58,143 nucleotides of DNA from Cyanobacteria bacterium CG_2015-22_32_23 (lineage in GTDB: Bacteria > Cyanobacteriota > Cyanobacteriia > Cyanobacteriales > Cyanobacteriaceae). The notes under the pieces were generated by a model. That model did not search any database. It was given only the letters and a program-made list of their open reading frames with translations, and had not been told where the DNA came from. The translations under genes were made by a program, and so were the position numbers. Numbering within the stretch: position 1 is the first letter of the stretch; the number at the start of each line of letters is the position of its first letter. Below, one piece after another: positions 8,857 to 16,897 of this stretch. The stretch covers positions 1 through 58,143 of the forward strand of contig JAACUG010000087.1 of NCBI GenBank assembly GCA_009993045.1, written 5' to 3'.

Positions 8857-10044
8857 TTAAATATAATAATTTGACGTTAAATTATGTTGTAATAACCAAT
8901 CAATATCTTCCTGAGTATTTGATAACCAATGATCAATTAATTCTCCAAAGTTACAAGGAATTTCCAAATTTAAAAGTGTTTCAGCAGAATTTAAAGATAG
9001 TTTATGATATAAATCATCATTAGAAAGAACTTTTTTAATACTATTTGCTAAAGCTAGAGAATCACCTGAAGGAAAAATCATAGCATTAACTTCATTAATT
9101 AACTTATTAACAAATACGGGATGATTAGAAGCAACAATGGGTGTTTTACAAGTTAATGCTTCATTAATAACTTTAGGAAAACCTTCAGCACATTCTATTC
9201 TACTCGGTACAATTACTAAATCAGAATTTCTCATCAAAGACATTACTTGACTATGATTTATTAAGCCTAAAAAATTTATTTGATTGTCAATTTTTAAATT
9301 TTTAGCAAGATTAGAAAATTTCTCAATATCACCATTACCAGCCATATTTAAGGTTAAATATAATCCTTGTTTATGTAAGATATTTATTGCCTTAATTACA
9401 TCTGTCACTCCTTTTTGTTCTATAATTGAACCACAGTATAGTATAGATATATTTTCATTATCTTTCGGTTTATTTTTAGGAATAAAGTCTTCTGAAGTAT
9501 TATGATTAGGCCAATCCCAAGGAATAATTTTATTCGGATTAACTCCTATATATTGCAATGTATAAGACGCATAAATACCATGATTAGCAACCCAATTAAT
9601 AGATGAATTATTCAACTGTTTAGCAAGAAAATAGTTTTTAATTTTTTGTTTAATGGTTTTATTTTCTATATAGTCAGAAAATGTTGTTAAAGTCGATATT
9701 TTGTATTTAATTGCTAATGATAAAATTTCTGGTGATGGAAATCTTAAAATCAATTTATCAGGTTTTATTTGTTGTATATATTGACTAATATCTTGTTTAA
9801 TTTTTTGCTGATCATAATTATTTTTTAGACCTAATCCGATAGCTCTTAATTTAGGTTTTAATAATTCACTATAACTATCTTTTGAAGATATACATATTGT
9901 AGTTACTTCTTCTAAGGTTTCTGCAAGTTTAGCTACATAATCAACGGAATATTTTTGATAACCGTAGATTTCCTCCTCCCCGTTAGCGAATCTTTGATAG
10001 GCTTCTCGATAATCTCCACCGTATTGAATGATTAATAAACGCAT
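8857..10044 (-). CDS. Family 4 glycosyltransferase
   Basis: This 395-residue GT-B protein has an N-terminal acceptor domain (1-about 190) and a C-terminal nucleotide-sugar domain. The latter carries ISILYCGSIIEQKGVTDVIK and the donor-binding segment AEGFPKVINEALTCKTPIVA (about residues 285-305), typical of GT4. It should add a sugar to the growing repeat unit with retention of configuration. It lies 34 bp downstream of the flippase gene 10079-11422. The N-terminus carries an unusual acidic NGEEEIYGYQKY stretch. Donor and linkage are unknown. Confidence 0.87.
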   Translation of the reverse strand: MRLLIIQYGGDYREAYQRFANGEEEIYGYQKYSVDYVAKLAETLEEVTTICISSKDSYSELLKPKLRAIGLGLKNNYDQQKIKQDISQYIQQIKPDKLILRFPSPEILSLAIKYKISTLTTFSDYIENKTIKQKIKNYFLAKQLNNSSINWVANHGIYASYTLQYIGVNPNKIIPWDWPNHNTSEDFIPKNKPKDNENISILYCGSIIEQKGVTDVIKAINILHKQGLYLTLNMAGNGDIEKFSNLAKNLKIDNQINFLGLINHSQVMSLMRNSDLVIVPSRIECAEGFPKVINEALTCKTPIVASNHPVFVNKLINEVNAMIFPSGDSLALANSIKKVLSNDDLYHKLSLNSAETLLNLEIPCNFGELIDHWLSNTQEDIDWLLQHNLTSNYYI

Positions 10045-10078
10045 AGTTAATGATAATGCGATTGATTTTTTCTATATT

Positions 10079-11422
10079 TTATAATGATAAATAAGCTAAA
10101 GGAAAACCTGCACCTAAATAGTATCTAATTAAGATGATTAAACTTATTATAGTTATTAACAATAAAGTTGCTAAAATATCTTGTTTAATGGTCATTAATC
10201 CTTCTTTCCATAAACCATATTGTACAGCTATATAAAAAGGAAAATCGTTAAAGGCAATTACTAAAATTGCTCCTAATATGCCCATAATATTCGACATTAA
10301 AGGCAGTAGAATAATCATATAGATAAATTTTAACAAATATCCATAAGCACCATACATGGGTTTTCCGATTCCCATTTGTACACTTCTCATGGTGACAGCA
10401 AGTAAATTAGGCCAAATTCCTAATGCTAAAATTGGTAACATCCAAGAACCTTGTTTATAACGATCATCGTATAAAGTTAGAATTAATAAATCTCCAAAAC
10501 AACTTAAAAAAGTTACAAATACAATACCAATAGCTAATAAAAACTTTCTTTTACTTAAAATCTTTTCTCTTAAAATTTTTCTAGGTAAGTCACTGCATTT
10601 AGAAATAAGAGGAAAAACTACTGTACCATTGATTTTATCAATTATCTGTAAAGAAATATCCGCAAAAGTAAAAGCGATGGTATAAATTCCTAATATTTCG
10701 ATGGAGAATAATCTACCTAAAATTAATCTATCGGATTGCATTGCTAAAAAAGTTAACATTGTGGAAATAAAAATCCACTTACCAAAAGAAAATAATTCTT
10801 CTAATGATTTTTTATCCCATGTAAAAGTATTTTTAACTTCTTTAATTAATTGATGACTAATAATAGTACTCAATAGACCTGATATAATCGTAGCAATAGC
10901 TAAAGATAAAATATTACGATTAAACCATACGAGAATAATGGTAATAATCAAAGAAAAAACTTGTATTCCTACATTAAATAATGTTTTTTTTTCTACACTG
11001 ATATTTCTATCAAGTAAGGGTAAAGCCGTTGACTGAAAACCATTGACAATGGAATTTAAACCTAGAATCGGAATTAACCATTTTAATTCGGGAGTATCAT
11101 AAAAAATCGATAGAGGATAAGCAATTAATAAACAAGCAAACCAGATAAAGAAACCTCTTATTACCTGTAAAGTCCATGCTGTATTATAAAAAATTGGCTC
11201 ATTTCCACGTTTATTCTGAATAATACTAGGTGCGATTCCTACGTCAGAAAATAGATTTAATCCTATAATAAAAGTATTGACTAAAGACATTAAGCCAAAA
11301 ACTTCTGGCACTAATAAACGAGTGAGTATTAAATTACTTCCCAAACGTAAAACTTGACTACCCCCATAACCAATAAAAGTCCAAATTGTGCCACGAATTG
11401 CTAATTGTTTGAGGGATGACAT
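10079..11422 (-). CDS. Wzx-type polysaccharide flippase, copy 1
   Basis: This 447-residue membrane protein of the MOP superfamily has about 12-14 hydrophobic segments. Its N-terminus (SLKQLAIRGTIWTFIGYGGS) is typical of the WzxC/lipopolysaccharide-exporter branch. It should move undecaprenyl-linked repeat units across the cytoplasmic membrane. A second flippase gene lies at 12670-14007. The first 52 codons of the two genes are identical at DNA level, while the rest has diverged to an estimated half identical residues by eye. It sits between two GT4 genes, 12 bp downstream of 11435-12532, in one transcription direction. Confidence 0.87.
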   Translation of the reverse strand: MSSLKQLAIRGTIWTFIGYGGSQVLRLGSNLILTRLLVPEVFGLMSLVNTFIIGLNLFSDVGIAPSIIQNKRGNEPIFYNTAWTLQVIRGFFIWFACLLIAYPLSIFYDTPELKWLIPILGLNSIVNGFQSTALPLLDRNISVEKKTLFNVGIQVFSLIITIILVWFNRNILSLAIATIISGLLSTIISHQLIKEVKNTFTWDKKSLEELFSFGKWIFISTMLTFLAMQSDRLILGRLFSIEILGIYTIAFTFADISLQIIDKINGTVVFPLISKCSDLPRKILREKILSKRKFLLAIGIVFVTFLSCFGDLLILTLYDDRYKQGSWMLPILALGIWPNLLAVTMRSVQMGIGKPMYGAYGYLLKFIYMIILLPLMSNIMGILGAILVIAFNDFPFYIAVQYGLWKEGLMTIKQDILATLLLITIISLIILIRYYLGAGFPLAYLSL

Positions 11423-11428
11423 TTCTAA
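11265..11428. repeat. 164-bp perfect direct repeat, copy A
   Basis: These bases are identical, letter by letter, to 13850-14013, an offset of 2585 bp. The copy covers the first 52 codons of the flippase gene 10079-11422 plus the 6 bp before its start codon. The match ends with a mismatch at 11264 against 13849 and at 11429 against 14014. Confidence 0.95.
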
Positions 11429-11434
11429 TTTAAA

Positions 11435-12532
11435 TTATAATTCTCTTTTTTTCGTTCTTTCTATAGCTCTATATAATGCCTGTTCAAATAATTGAGTTGC
11501 ATCATCCCAAGTATAGCCCGTCGCTGTACTATAAGCTGCATCGGACATTGATCGCCATTCTAAATTAGACATTTGAGCAATTTTAATGATTGCTTTTGCC
11601 ATATCTTCTGGATTTTCAGGTTTAACTAAAATACCGCCACCTTTTGCTAATAATTCAGGTGCCGCACCTGCCGGAGTGCCAATAACAGGAGTACGACAAG
11701 CCATTGCTTCTAAAATAGGTAATCCAAATCCTTCCGCACGACTACCAAAAAGCCACCCATCACACTGACTATAAATATTCTTAATCTGATCTTGAAGTGG
11801 GTTTGTCCAATAAGTTGTATTTTCAGGTAATGGTAAGTCTTTAGTCGGACTTGTTGTCCCGAAAGCCACCAAGTGTAAATTCGGTATTTCTTGTCGTGCT
11901 AATGCTAAAGCCTTGAAACTAAGAGCACAGCCTTTCCAATAAACAGGGGAATACAACAAACCAACAGTAGGTATTGCCTGTTTTGTGCGGACGGGAGCAT
12001 TGAACTGTTGCGTATCAACACTATTAAAAATAAGAGAAACATTTTCATCTTCATATTCTGTTTTGGCTAAATCCACTAACCATTGAGAAATAGTAATTTT
12101 ATGAAAAGGTAATTTCCATGTTGCTTTAACTCTTTCTTTGGGGAGATAATCAAATATTTCATGATGTTGAATAAAATAAGCCTTAGCCCCTTTTTTTTGA
12201 GATAAATTAGCAACCCATTCCGCCGTTTCCCACCATGTAGCAATTACCACATCACCATCTGGTACATCATCATCAGTAACAGGGCGACAGGTTTCTAAAA
12301 TTTTGTGAGTGACACTTAAATCATCAAAGTAAGAATATTCGGATTTATTTTCAAAAAGTTTAATTTTTCCTTTAATTAATGATTTGATTTGTTGTTTTAA
12401 ATTAGGTTTTTTTTTCGGTTGAGAAATGACAAAAACTTCATGACCTAATTTCTGGAGGCGATCAGCATAAATGGAGATAACACGATTACCACCAGATAAA
12501 TCCGCATAGGGTAAAATAAAAGTAATTTTCAT
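11435..12532 (-). CDS. Family 4 glycosyltransferase between two flippase genes
   Basis: This 365-residue GT-B enzyme starts with MKITFILPYADLSGGNRVIS, a common GT4 N-terminus with a glycine-rich turn. Its donor site carries SRAEGFGLPILEAMACRTPV (about residues 265-285) followed by GTPAGAAPELL, both diagnostic of GT4. It probably adds a sugar to the polysaccharide repeat unit. It is the only gene wholly inside the segment bounded by the two 164-bp direct repeats, so it would be lost if those repeats recombined. Many genes of this kind are annotated as mannosyltransferases, but the donor cannot be read here. Confidence 0.88.
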   Translation of the reverse strand: MKITFILPYADLSGGNRVISIYADRLQKLGHEVFVISQPKKKPNLKQQIKSLIKGKIKLFENKSEYSYFDDLSVTHKILETCRPVTDDDVPDGDVVIATWWETAEWVANLSQKKGAKAYFIQHHEIFDYLPKERVKATWKLPFHKITISQWLVDLAKTEYEDENVSLIFNSVDTQQFNAPVRTKQAIPTVGLLYSPVYWKGCALSFKALALARQEIPNLHLVAFGTTSPTKDLPLPENTTYWTNPLQDQIKNIYSQCDGWLFGSRAEGFGLPILEAMACRTPVIGTPAGAAPELLAKGGGILVKPENPEDMAKAIIKIAQMSNLEWRSMSDAAYSTATGYTWDDATQLFEQALYRAIERTKKREL

Positions 12533-12669
12533 ATATACAATATATTTTGTTTGGGTACTTATGATTAAATATTAATATTAGAGCATAAATAAATTCAAAT
12601 AGAAAAAATAGCTTATTTATTTTCTTCCCATAAAGACCAAATTTAGATTTTCAAAAAAATATATAAATT

Positions 12670-14007
12670 TTAGATAAAATTTTCCAAAGAATAACCAAAT
12701 CCCAAAAAGTATCGAATACTGGTTAAAATTATTGAAAATAAGATTAATAAACAAGTCATTTGTAAGTCTTGAGTAACTACTGTCATTTGTTCTTTCCAAA
12801 GTCCATAACTAACTGATAAATAAAAAGGTAAATCATTAAATCCAACAACAATAACTCCTCCTAAAATACCAAAACTATTAATACTCCAAGGTAAAATTAA
12901 TATCATATAAATAAATTTGATAGCATTACCTAATGATACAAATTTTGGATTACCCAAAGCGAACAAGATTGGATCTATTGTCATAGATAATATTAGAGGC
13001 CATAAACCTAAAGTTAGAATAGGCAACATCCAACTTGCTTTTTTATACCTTTGATCATATAAAGTTTCGATAATTATGTCTCCAAAAGAAAATAAAACAG
13101 AAATTATTAAAACTGAAAGTATCAATAAAATAATACGTTTCTTCAATATTTTAATTTTTAATTCATGTCTTGGTAAATGTATTTTTTGAGAAAAAATGGG
13201 AAAGATGATTTTGTTACTAATTGTTCCGATGATTTGTCGAGGAATATCTGCAAAGGTAAAGGCTATGGTATAAACTCCTAATATTTCTAACGGAAATAAT
13301 TTACCAAGAATTAATCTATCTGTCTGAGATGCTAAAAAAGTCATCATCGTAGAAATAAATATCCAACGTCCAAAAGAGACTAATTCTTTGATACAATCTC
13401 GATTCCAAATAAAACGGTGATGGATTGTTGATATAGAATGACTCCAGTAGAGTTTAACAAGATTGGAGACTAAACTACCAATTATTAAAGCCCAAATTGT
13501 TGGCTTGTAAAATGCCCAAATTAGCATCATACCCAAAGATATTATTTGAGTGACTAATTCAATGAGAGTAAGTTGTCCTACTTTTACTTGACGATTTAAA
13601 ATTGCTAATGAAGTAGAATCAAATCCTAAAAGAATAGTATTTAAACCCACAATAGGTATTAACCATTTTAAGTTTGGTTGTTCATAAAATTGAGCGACTG
13701 GAAAAGCAATGATGAGACAACCAATCCATAAGCCAAATCCTCTGATAACTTGTAAAGTCCATGCCGTATTTAGAAAAATAGGATCTTCTCCTCTAGGACT
13801 TCTGACAATACTAGGATTAATACCAATATCTGAGAATAGATTTAATCCCATAATAAAAGTATTGACTAAAGACATTAAGCCAAAAACTTCTGGCACTAAT
13901 AAACGAGTGAGTATTAAATTACTTCCCAAACGTAAAACTTGACTACCCCCATAACCAATAAAAGTCCAAATTGTGCCACGAATTGCTAATTGTTTGAGGG
14001 ATGACAT
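12670..14007 (-). CDS. Wzx-type polysaccharide flippase, copy 2
   Basis: This 445-residue MOP-superfamily protein has about 12-14 membrane segments and is a paralogue of the flippase at 10079-11422. Both share the N-terminus up to NTFI, then differ at one residue (Met for Ile) and go on diverging. Two Wzx proteins in one EPS cluster may serve two repeat units, or one may be a recent capture. It is the first gene of the long minus-strand run, so a promoter should lie in 14014-14113, where I see no clear sigma-70 match. A sequence ending in TTAGAA precedes the ATG instead of a good Shine-Dalgarno. Confidence 0.87.
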   Translation of the reverse strand: MSSLKQLAIRGTIWTFIGYGGSQVLRLGSNLILTRLLVPEVFGLMSLVNTFIMGLNLFSDIGINPSIVRSPRGEDPIFLNTAWTLQVIRGFGLWIGCLIIAFPVAQFYEQPNLKWLIPIVGLNTILLGFDSTSLAILNRQVKVGQLTLIELVTQIISLGMMLIWAFYKPTIWALIIGSLVSNLVKLYWSHSISTIHHRFIWNRDCIKELVSFGRWIFISTMMTFLASQTDRLILGKLFPLEILGVYTIAFTFADIPRQIIGTISNKIIFPIFSQKIHLPRHELKIKILKKRIILLILSVLIISVLFSFGDIIIETLYDQRYKKASWMLPILTLGLWPLILSMTIDPILFALGNPKFVSLGNAIKFIYMILILPWSINSFGILGGVIVVGFNDLPFYLSVSYGLWKEQMTVVTQDLQMTCLLILFSIILTSIRYFLGFGYSLENFI

Positions 14008-14013
14008 TTCTAA
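13850..14013. repeat. 164-bp perfect direct repeat, copy B
   Basis: This is the partner of 11265-11428 and covers the 5' end of the flippase gene 12670-14007. The two copies have the same orientation and reading frame, so recombination between them would delete 2585 bp and leave one intact flippase gene with the body of copy 1. Confidence 0.95.
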
Positions 14014-14113
14014 GTTATGTTGTTTTTTTTCGCTAAATAGTCAAAATATAGAATTAATTTTTGAGTAAAAAATTGTTAATTCCTCTTGCTGATAATTGCT
14101 AATTGTTACTTAA

Positions 14114-14512
14114 TTAATCTTTAGGTTCAAATTTGAGGGCAACAGAATTCATACAATAACGTTTTCCTGTGGGTTTTGGTCCATCGTCAAAAACATGACC
14201 TAAATGAGCGTCACAAGCACCACATAAGACTTCTACTCGTTTCATAAAGAGGCTAATATCAGTTTTATAGGTGACGCTATCTTCTCTGACGGGTTGCCAA
14301 AAACTGGGCCAGCCTGTGCCTGAATCATATTTAGTGTCAGCAGTAAATAACTCATTGTCACAGCAAACGCATCTATAAATACCATCGGCTTTATTTTTGT
14401 AATATGCTCCCGTAAAAGCTCTTTCTGTACCATGTTTTCTAGTAACTTGGAATTGCTCAGGGGTAAGAATTTCTTTCCATTGTGCTTCAGTTTTTGTGAC
14501 TTTTTCTACCAT
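14114..14512 (-). CDS. msrB: Peptide-methionine (R)-S-oxide reductase MsrB
   Basis: This 132-residue enzyme reduces methionine-R-sulfoxide in proteins, using a catalytic cysteine and usually thioredoxin. The signature GTGWPSF (residues 65-71), the HLGHVFDDGP block (103-112) and RYCMNSVAL with catalytic Cys120 are all present. Two CxxC pairs (Cys48/Cys51 and Cys97/Cys100) form the structural zinc site found in one class of MsrB. The length matches a stand-alone single-domain MsrB. It stands alone after the EPS cluster. The ATG at 14510-14512 gives the usual N-terminus. Confidence 0.95.
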   Translation of the reverse strand: MVEKVTKTEAQWKEILTPEQFQVTRKHGTERAFTGAYYKNKADGIYRCVCCDNELFTADTKYDSGTGWPSFWQPVREDSVTYKTDISLFMKRVEVLCGACDAHLGHVFDDGPKPTGKRYCMNSVALKFEPKD

Positions 14513-14619
14513 GATATTGTGATAATTTATGAGATAAAATAACTTTTATATTTTACCTTAATTGATCAAAGGTTAATAGGATTAAATTAATTACTAGATG
14601 GTTTTTGAAATAAAAATTA

Positions 14620-15084
14620 CTATAAAAATTTAGTCAAATCAAAATTACTAAAAGTAGGAGATTTTTGACTTTTTCCTTGATTCAAAATTAATAATATTCT
14701 CTCACTATAATCTACTGCGCCTTTTAGTTGATCTTGTAGTTTCATTAATCCACCATTAGCATATTCTTCAAAAATCATTACTCTTTCTTCTTCCGCAATC
14801 ATATCATAAGCAGAAATGATGTCTGGATTATGAGTCTCGGTAATAGCTAAAAGTTTAAATAAAAAATCATAACCACGAGTACTAAAAACATCTAAACTGA
14901 TGGGAGATGGTTCTTTCGCAATAGCGTTTAATGGTAATCTAATTTTATTATTTTTACCTAAAGCAGCCGCAAAGGCCATAATATCAGCATAAGTTGCAAA
15001 AACTCCTTGACTATTTTGGTTATTTAAGACTAAACTTTGGACTAAATTAGCTTTATCTTGAGCAATTTTAATTCTAATAGCCAT
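14620..15084 (-). CDS. Protein resembling DNA phosphorothioation-associated protein 4
   Basis: This 154-residue soluble protein has the pattern I recall for the family called dnd system-associated protein 4: an N-terminal RIKIAQDKANLVQSLV, then FATYADIMAFAAALG, and near the end EEYANGGLMKLQDQL. The biochemical role of the family is not established. It is linked by name to the Dnd DNA phosphorothioation/restriction system, yet cyanobacterial members are often found alone. No dndA-E or dptFGH gene is in this window. It is divergent from a HicA-like/HTH pair, so this short zone may be a defence remnant. The family call is from memory of the motif pattern. Confidence 0.6.
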   Translation of the reverse strand: MAIRIKIAQDKANLVQSLVLNNQNSQGVFATYADIMAFAAALGKNNKIRLPLNAIAKEPSPISLDVFSTRGYDFLFKLLAITETHNPDIISAYDMIAEEERVMIFEEYANGGLMKLQDQLKGAVDYSERILLILNQGKSQKSPTFSNFDLTKFL

Positions 15085-15098
15085 GATATTAATAGATA

Positions 15099-15115
15099 AT
15101 TAGGGGTTGCCTAAT
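15099..15115. promoter_or_regulatory. Perfect 6-bp inverted repeat upstream of 14620-15084
   Basis: ATTAGG-GGTTG-CCTAAT is a perfect palindrome with a 5-nt spacer. It ends 15 bp before the start codon of the minus-strand gene. It could be an operator or a hairpin in the leader. No function is proved. Confidence 0.3.
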
Positions 15116-15334
15116 AAGTGGAATAGGGAGATAGGAGAAATACTTATAAATCAAGCTCTCAATCTTAGTATTAATAATAATTACAATAACAAGTTTTTAG
15201 ACAATGGTATCAAAAATGTTGAGTTTTTGACTAAAAATTGCTAAAACGGCTACGAAGTATATTACTATTTGATGACTCAATCCCTTGCTATGGTATTGAA
15301 TATTTTTAAGGTATTTTTCGTTTTAAAATAAAAA

Positions 15335-15352
15335 GTTGTCAATCAACAACTA
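15335..15352. promoter_or_regulatory. Inverted repeat upstream of the toxin-antitoxin-like pair
   Basis: AGTTGT-CAATCA-ACAACT is a perfect 6-bp inverted repeat ending 10 bp before the ATG at 15363. Its position fits an autoregulatory operator for the HTH protein of the pair, or a leader hairpin near the ribosome-binding site. The 15085-15362 gap otherwise shows no gene. Confidence 0.35.
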
Positions 15353-15362
15353 TATAATTAAA

Positions 15363-15623
15363 ATGAGTCAAAAACATCCAAACAAGGAAATAAGGGAGAT
15401 AATTGAATATGGCGTCAAAAAAGGATGGATAGTTAAAGAATCTAATGGTCATGCTTGGGGTATTTTATATTGTCCTTATAACAACAAAAACTGTCGTGCA
15501 GGAAAACATTGTAAAACAAGTATTTGGAGTACTCCGACAGATCCTCAATACTTTGCGAAACATTTAAAAAGAATTATAGATAAATGTAATTATACGGAGG
15601 AGAATACAGATGAATTATTATGA
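15363..15623 (+). CDS. HicA-like small protein, probable toxin of a TA pair
   Basis: From the ATG at 15363 the product has 86 residues; an upstream in-frame TTG at 15336 would put the inverted repeat inside the gene and is rejected. The order KHPNKEIREIIEYGVKKGW, SNGHAWGILYCP, SIWSTP and KHLKRIIDKC resembles HicA-like double-stranded-RNA-binding-fold proteins, in which a histidine (here His30) is important for mRNA cleavage. Four cysteines (37, 44, 50, 75) are visible; a metal site is possible but speculative. The gene overlaps the next one (15610-16131) by 14 bp, as in many toxin-antitoxin operons. Toxic activity is inferred, not shown. Confidence 0.6.
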   Translation: MSQKHPNKEIREIIEYGVKKGWIVKESNGHAWGILYCPYNNKNCRAGKHCKTSIWSTPTDPQYFAKHLKRIIDKCNYTEENTDELL

Positions 15624-16131
15624 TTTTAGTTTAATTTTTGACTTTAAAGATCAAACAGATCCTGAGATTTACTTAGATTCATTATATGAAGCAGGATGTG
15701 GAGATGCACTAATAGGTATAGCAGAGAAAGGATCGATGGCCTTAGATTTCATGAGAAAATCAGATTCTGCCTATCAAGGTGTTTATAGTGCTATTCAACA
15801 AGTTAAATCAGTGATACCCAATGCCGTTTTAATAAAAGTTTCCCCTGATATAGTAGGAGTTTTAGAATTATCGGAAATATTTGAATGTACAAAACAAAAT
15901 ATACAAAAATATGTCAATAAAGAGAGTTTTCCTAAAGCATTTTATAAAGGCTCTCAAGCTATTTGGCACTTAGATGAAGTACTAGAATGGTTTTTAATCA
16001 ATAAGGAAGAAAAAGTAGATACCAGTTTATTAGACATAGCTCGATTAGCAAGAAGTATAAATTTAAGTTTAGAAACTAAAAAAGCTAATGTTGAAATATT
16101 TAAACAAGCTCAAGAATTAGTAGCAATTTAA
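15610..16131 (+). CDS. HTH DNA-binding protein, probable antitoxin partner
   Basis: This 173-residue protein has two parts. Residues 1-80 (YDFSLIFDFKD, LYEAGCGDALIGI, GSMALDFMRKSDSAYQGVYSAI) look like a HicB-type alpha/beta domain. Residues 82-130 (VLELSEIFECTKQNIQKYVN, then a basic stretch and AIWHLDEVLEWFL) look like a MerR/AlpA-type helix-turn-helix with a wing. The remaining C-terminus is helical. Coupled by a 14-bp overlap to the HicA-like gene, it probably neutralises that protein and represses the operon. The toxin-first order is usual for hicAB. A plain transcription regulator is the alternative. Confidence 0.6.
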   Translation: MNYYDFSLIFDFKDQTDPEIYLDSLYEAGCGDALIGIAEKGSMALDFMRKSDSAYQGVYSAIQQVKSVIPNAVLIKVSPDIVGVLELSEIFECTKQNIQKYVNKESFPKAFYKGSQAIWHLDEVLEWFLINKEEKVDTSLLDIARLARSINLSLETKKANVEIFKQAQELVAI

Positions 16132-16198
16132 GAGATTAACGAAAAAATGTAACCTAAATTTTTTTATTGCCTAAATGAACAAAATAAATTATTAATTG

Positions 16199-16783
16199 AT
16201 GAAAATTGTTACCGTTATTTTAGCGGGGGGAAAAAGTTCACGCATGGGAGAAGATAAGAGTTTATTAGAGATCAATGGCGAAGTTTTTTTAAGGAATATT
16301 TATCATATTGCTCAACAATGTACAGAAGAAGTTTATGTTATTTGTCCTAAACCTAAAAAATATATTTCTATTTTACCATTTTGTAATTTTATTCCTGAAT
16401 CGCAATTTTTTCAAGGGCCATTAATGGCTTTTCATGAGGCTTTAAATTATGTCCAAAGTGATTGGGTTTTATTATTAGCTTGTGATTTACCTTTTTTAAC
16501 CGTAATTGAGCTTAAATATTGGATTAATTCTTTATGTAATCTCCCAGAAAATATCATGGCTTTTTTGCCTAAAAATGAGAAAGGTTGGGATTGTTTATGT
16601 GGTTTTTATCGCCCTAGTTGTCGAGAATCTTTACAAAAGTATTTAAGTCAAGGAAATCGATCTTTTCAACAATGGTTAAATCAAGAAAAAGTAGCAGAAA
16701 TATTAGTAAAGAATAGAGAAATATTATTTAATTGTAATACTCCTCAAGATTATGAACTGTTAAAAAATATTACCCAGAAATAG
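16199..16783 (+). CDS. mobA: Molybdenum cofactor guanylyltransferase
   Basis: This nucleotidyltransferase attaches GMP to molybdopterin, forming the guanine dinucleotide cofactor. The N-terminal signature LAGGKSSRMGEDK (residues 8-20) binds GTP, and LACDLPFL (about residues 96-103) contains the metal-binding aspartate. The ATG at 16199 is chosen; an upstream TTG at 16196 adds only one residue. The product of 194 residues has the normal length. Other molybdopterin genes are not in the window. Some homologues are annotated only as NTP transferases, but the combined motifs fit MobA. Confidence 0.87.
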   Translation: MKIVTVILAGGKSSRMGEDKSLLEINGEVFLRNIYHIAQQCTEEVYVICPKPKKYISILPFCNFIPESQFFQGPLMAFHEALNYVQSDWVLLLACDLPFLTVIELKYWINSLCNLPENIMAFLPKNEKGWDCLCGFYRPSCRESLQKYLSQGNRSFQQWLNQEKVAEILVKNREILFNCNTPQDYELLKNITQK

Positions 16784-16822
16784 CCGATAAAATCAAGTTG
16801 ATCAAGAAAAAGTAGGCAAATC

Positions 16823-16850
16823 TTGACTTTTAATTGGTTAAAAATACTCT
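16823..16850 (+). promoter_or_regulatory. Possible sigma-70 promoter for argG
   Basis: TTGACT (16823-16828) and TACTCT (16845-16850) are separated by 16 bp and lie 48 bp before the argG start codon. The -10 match is only fair. Confidence 0.35.
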
Positions 16851-16897
16851 TATTGCTACAATAACCACTTAGTTCTATAGATAATAGAGTAAATTTT

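Noticed and set aside
15099-15115. Possible terminal repeat GGGGTTGC like the MITE ends
   Set aside because: It shares only eight bases with the MITE end, has no partner end nearby, and is better explained as a local 6-bp palindrome.
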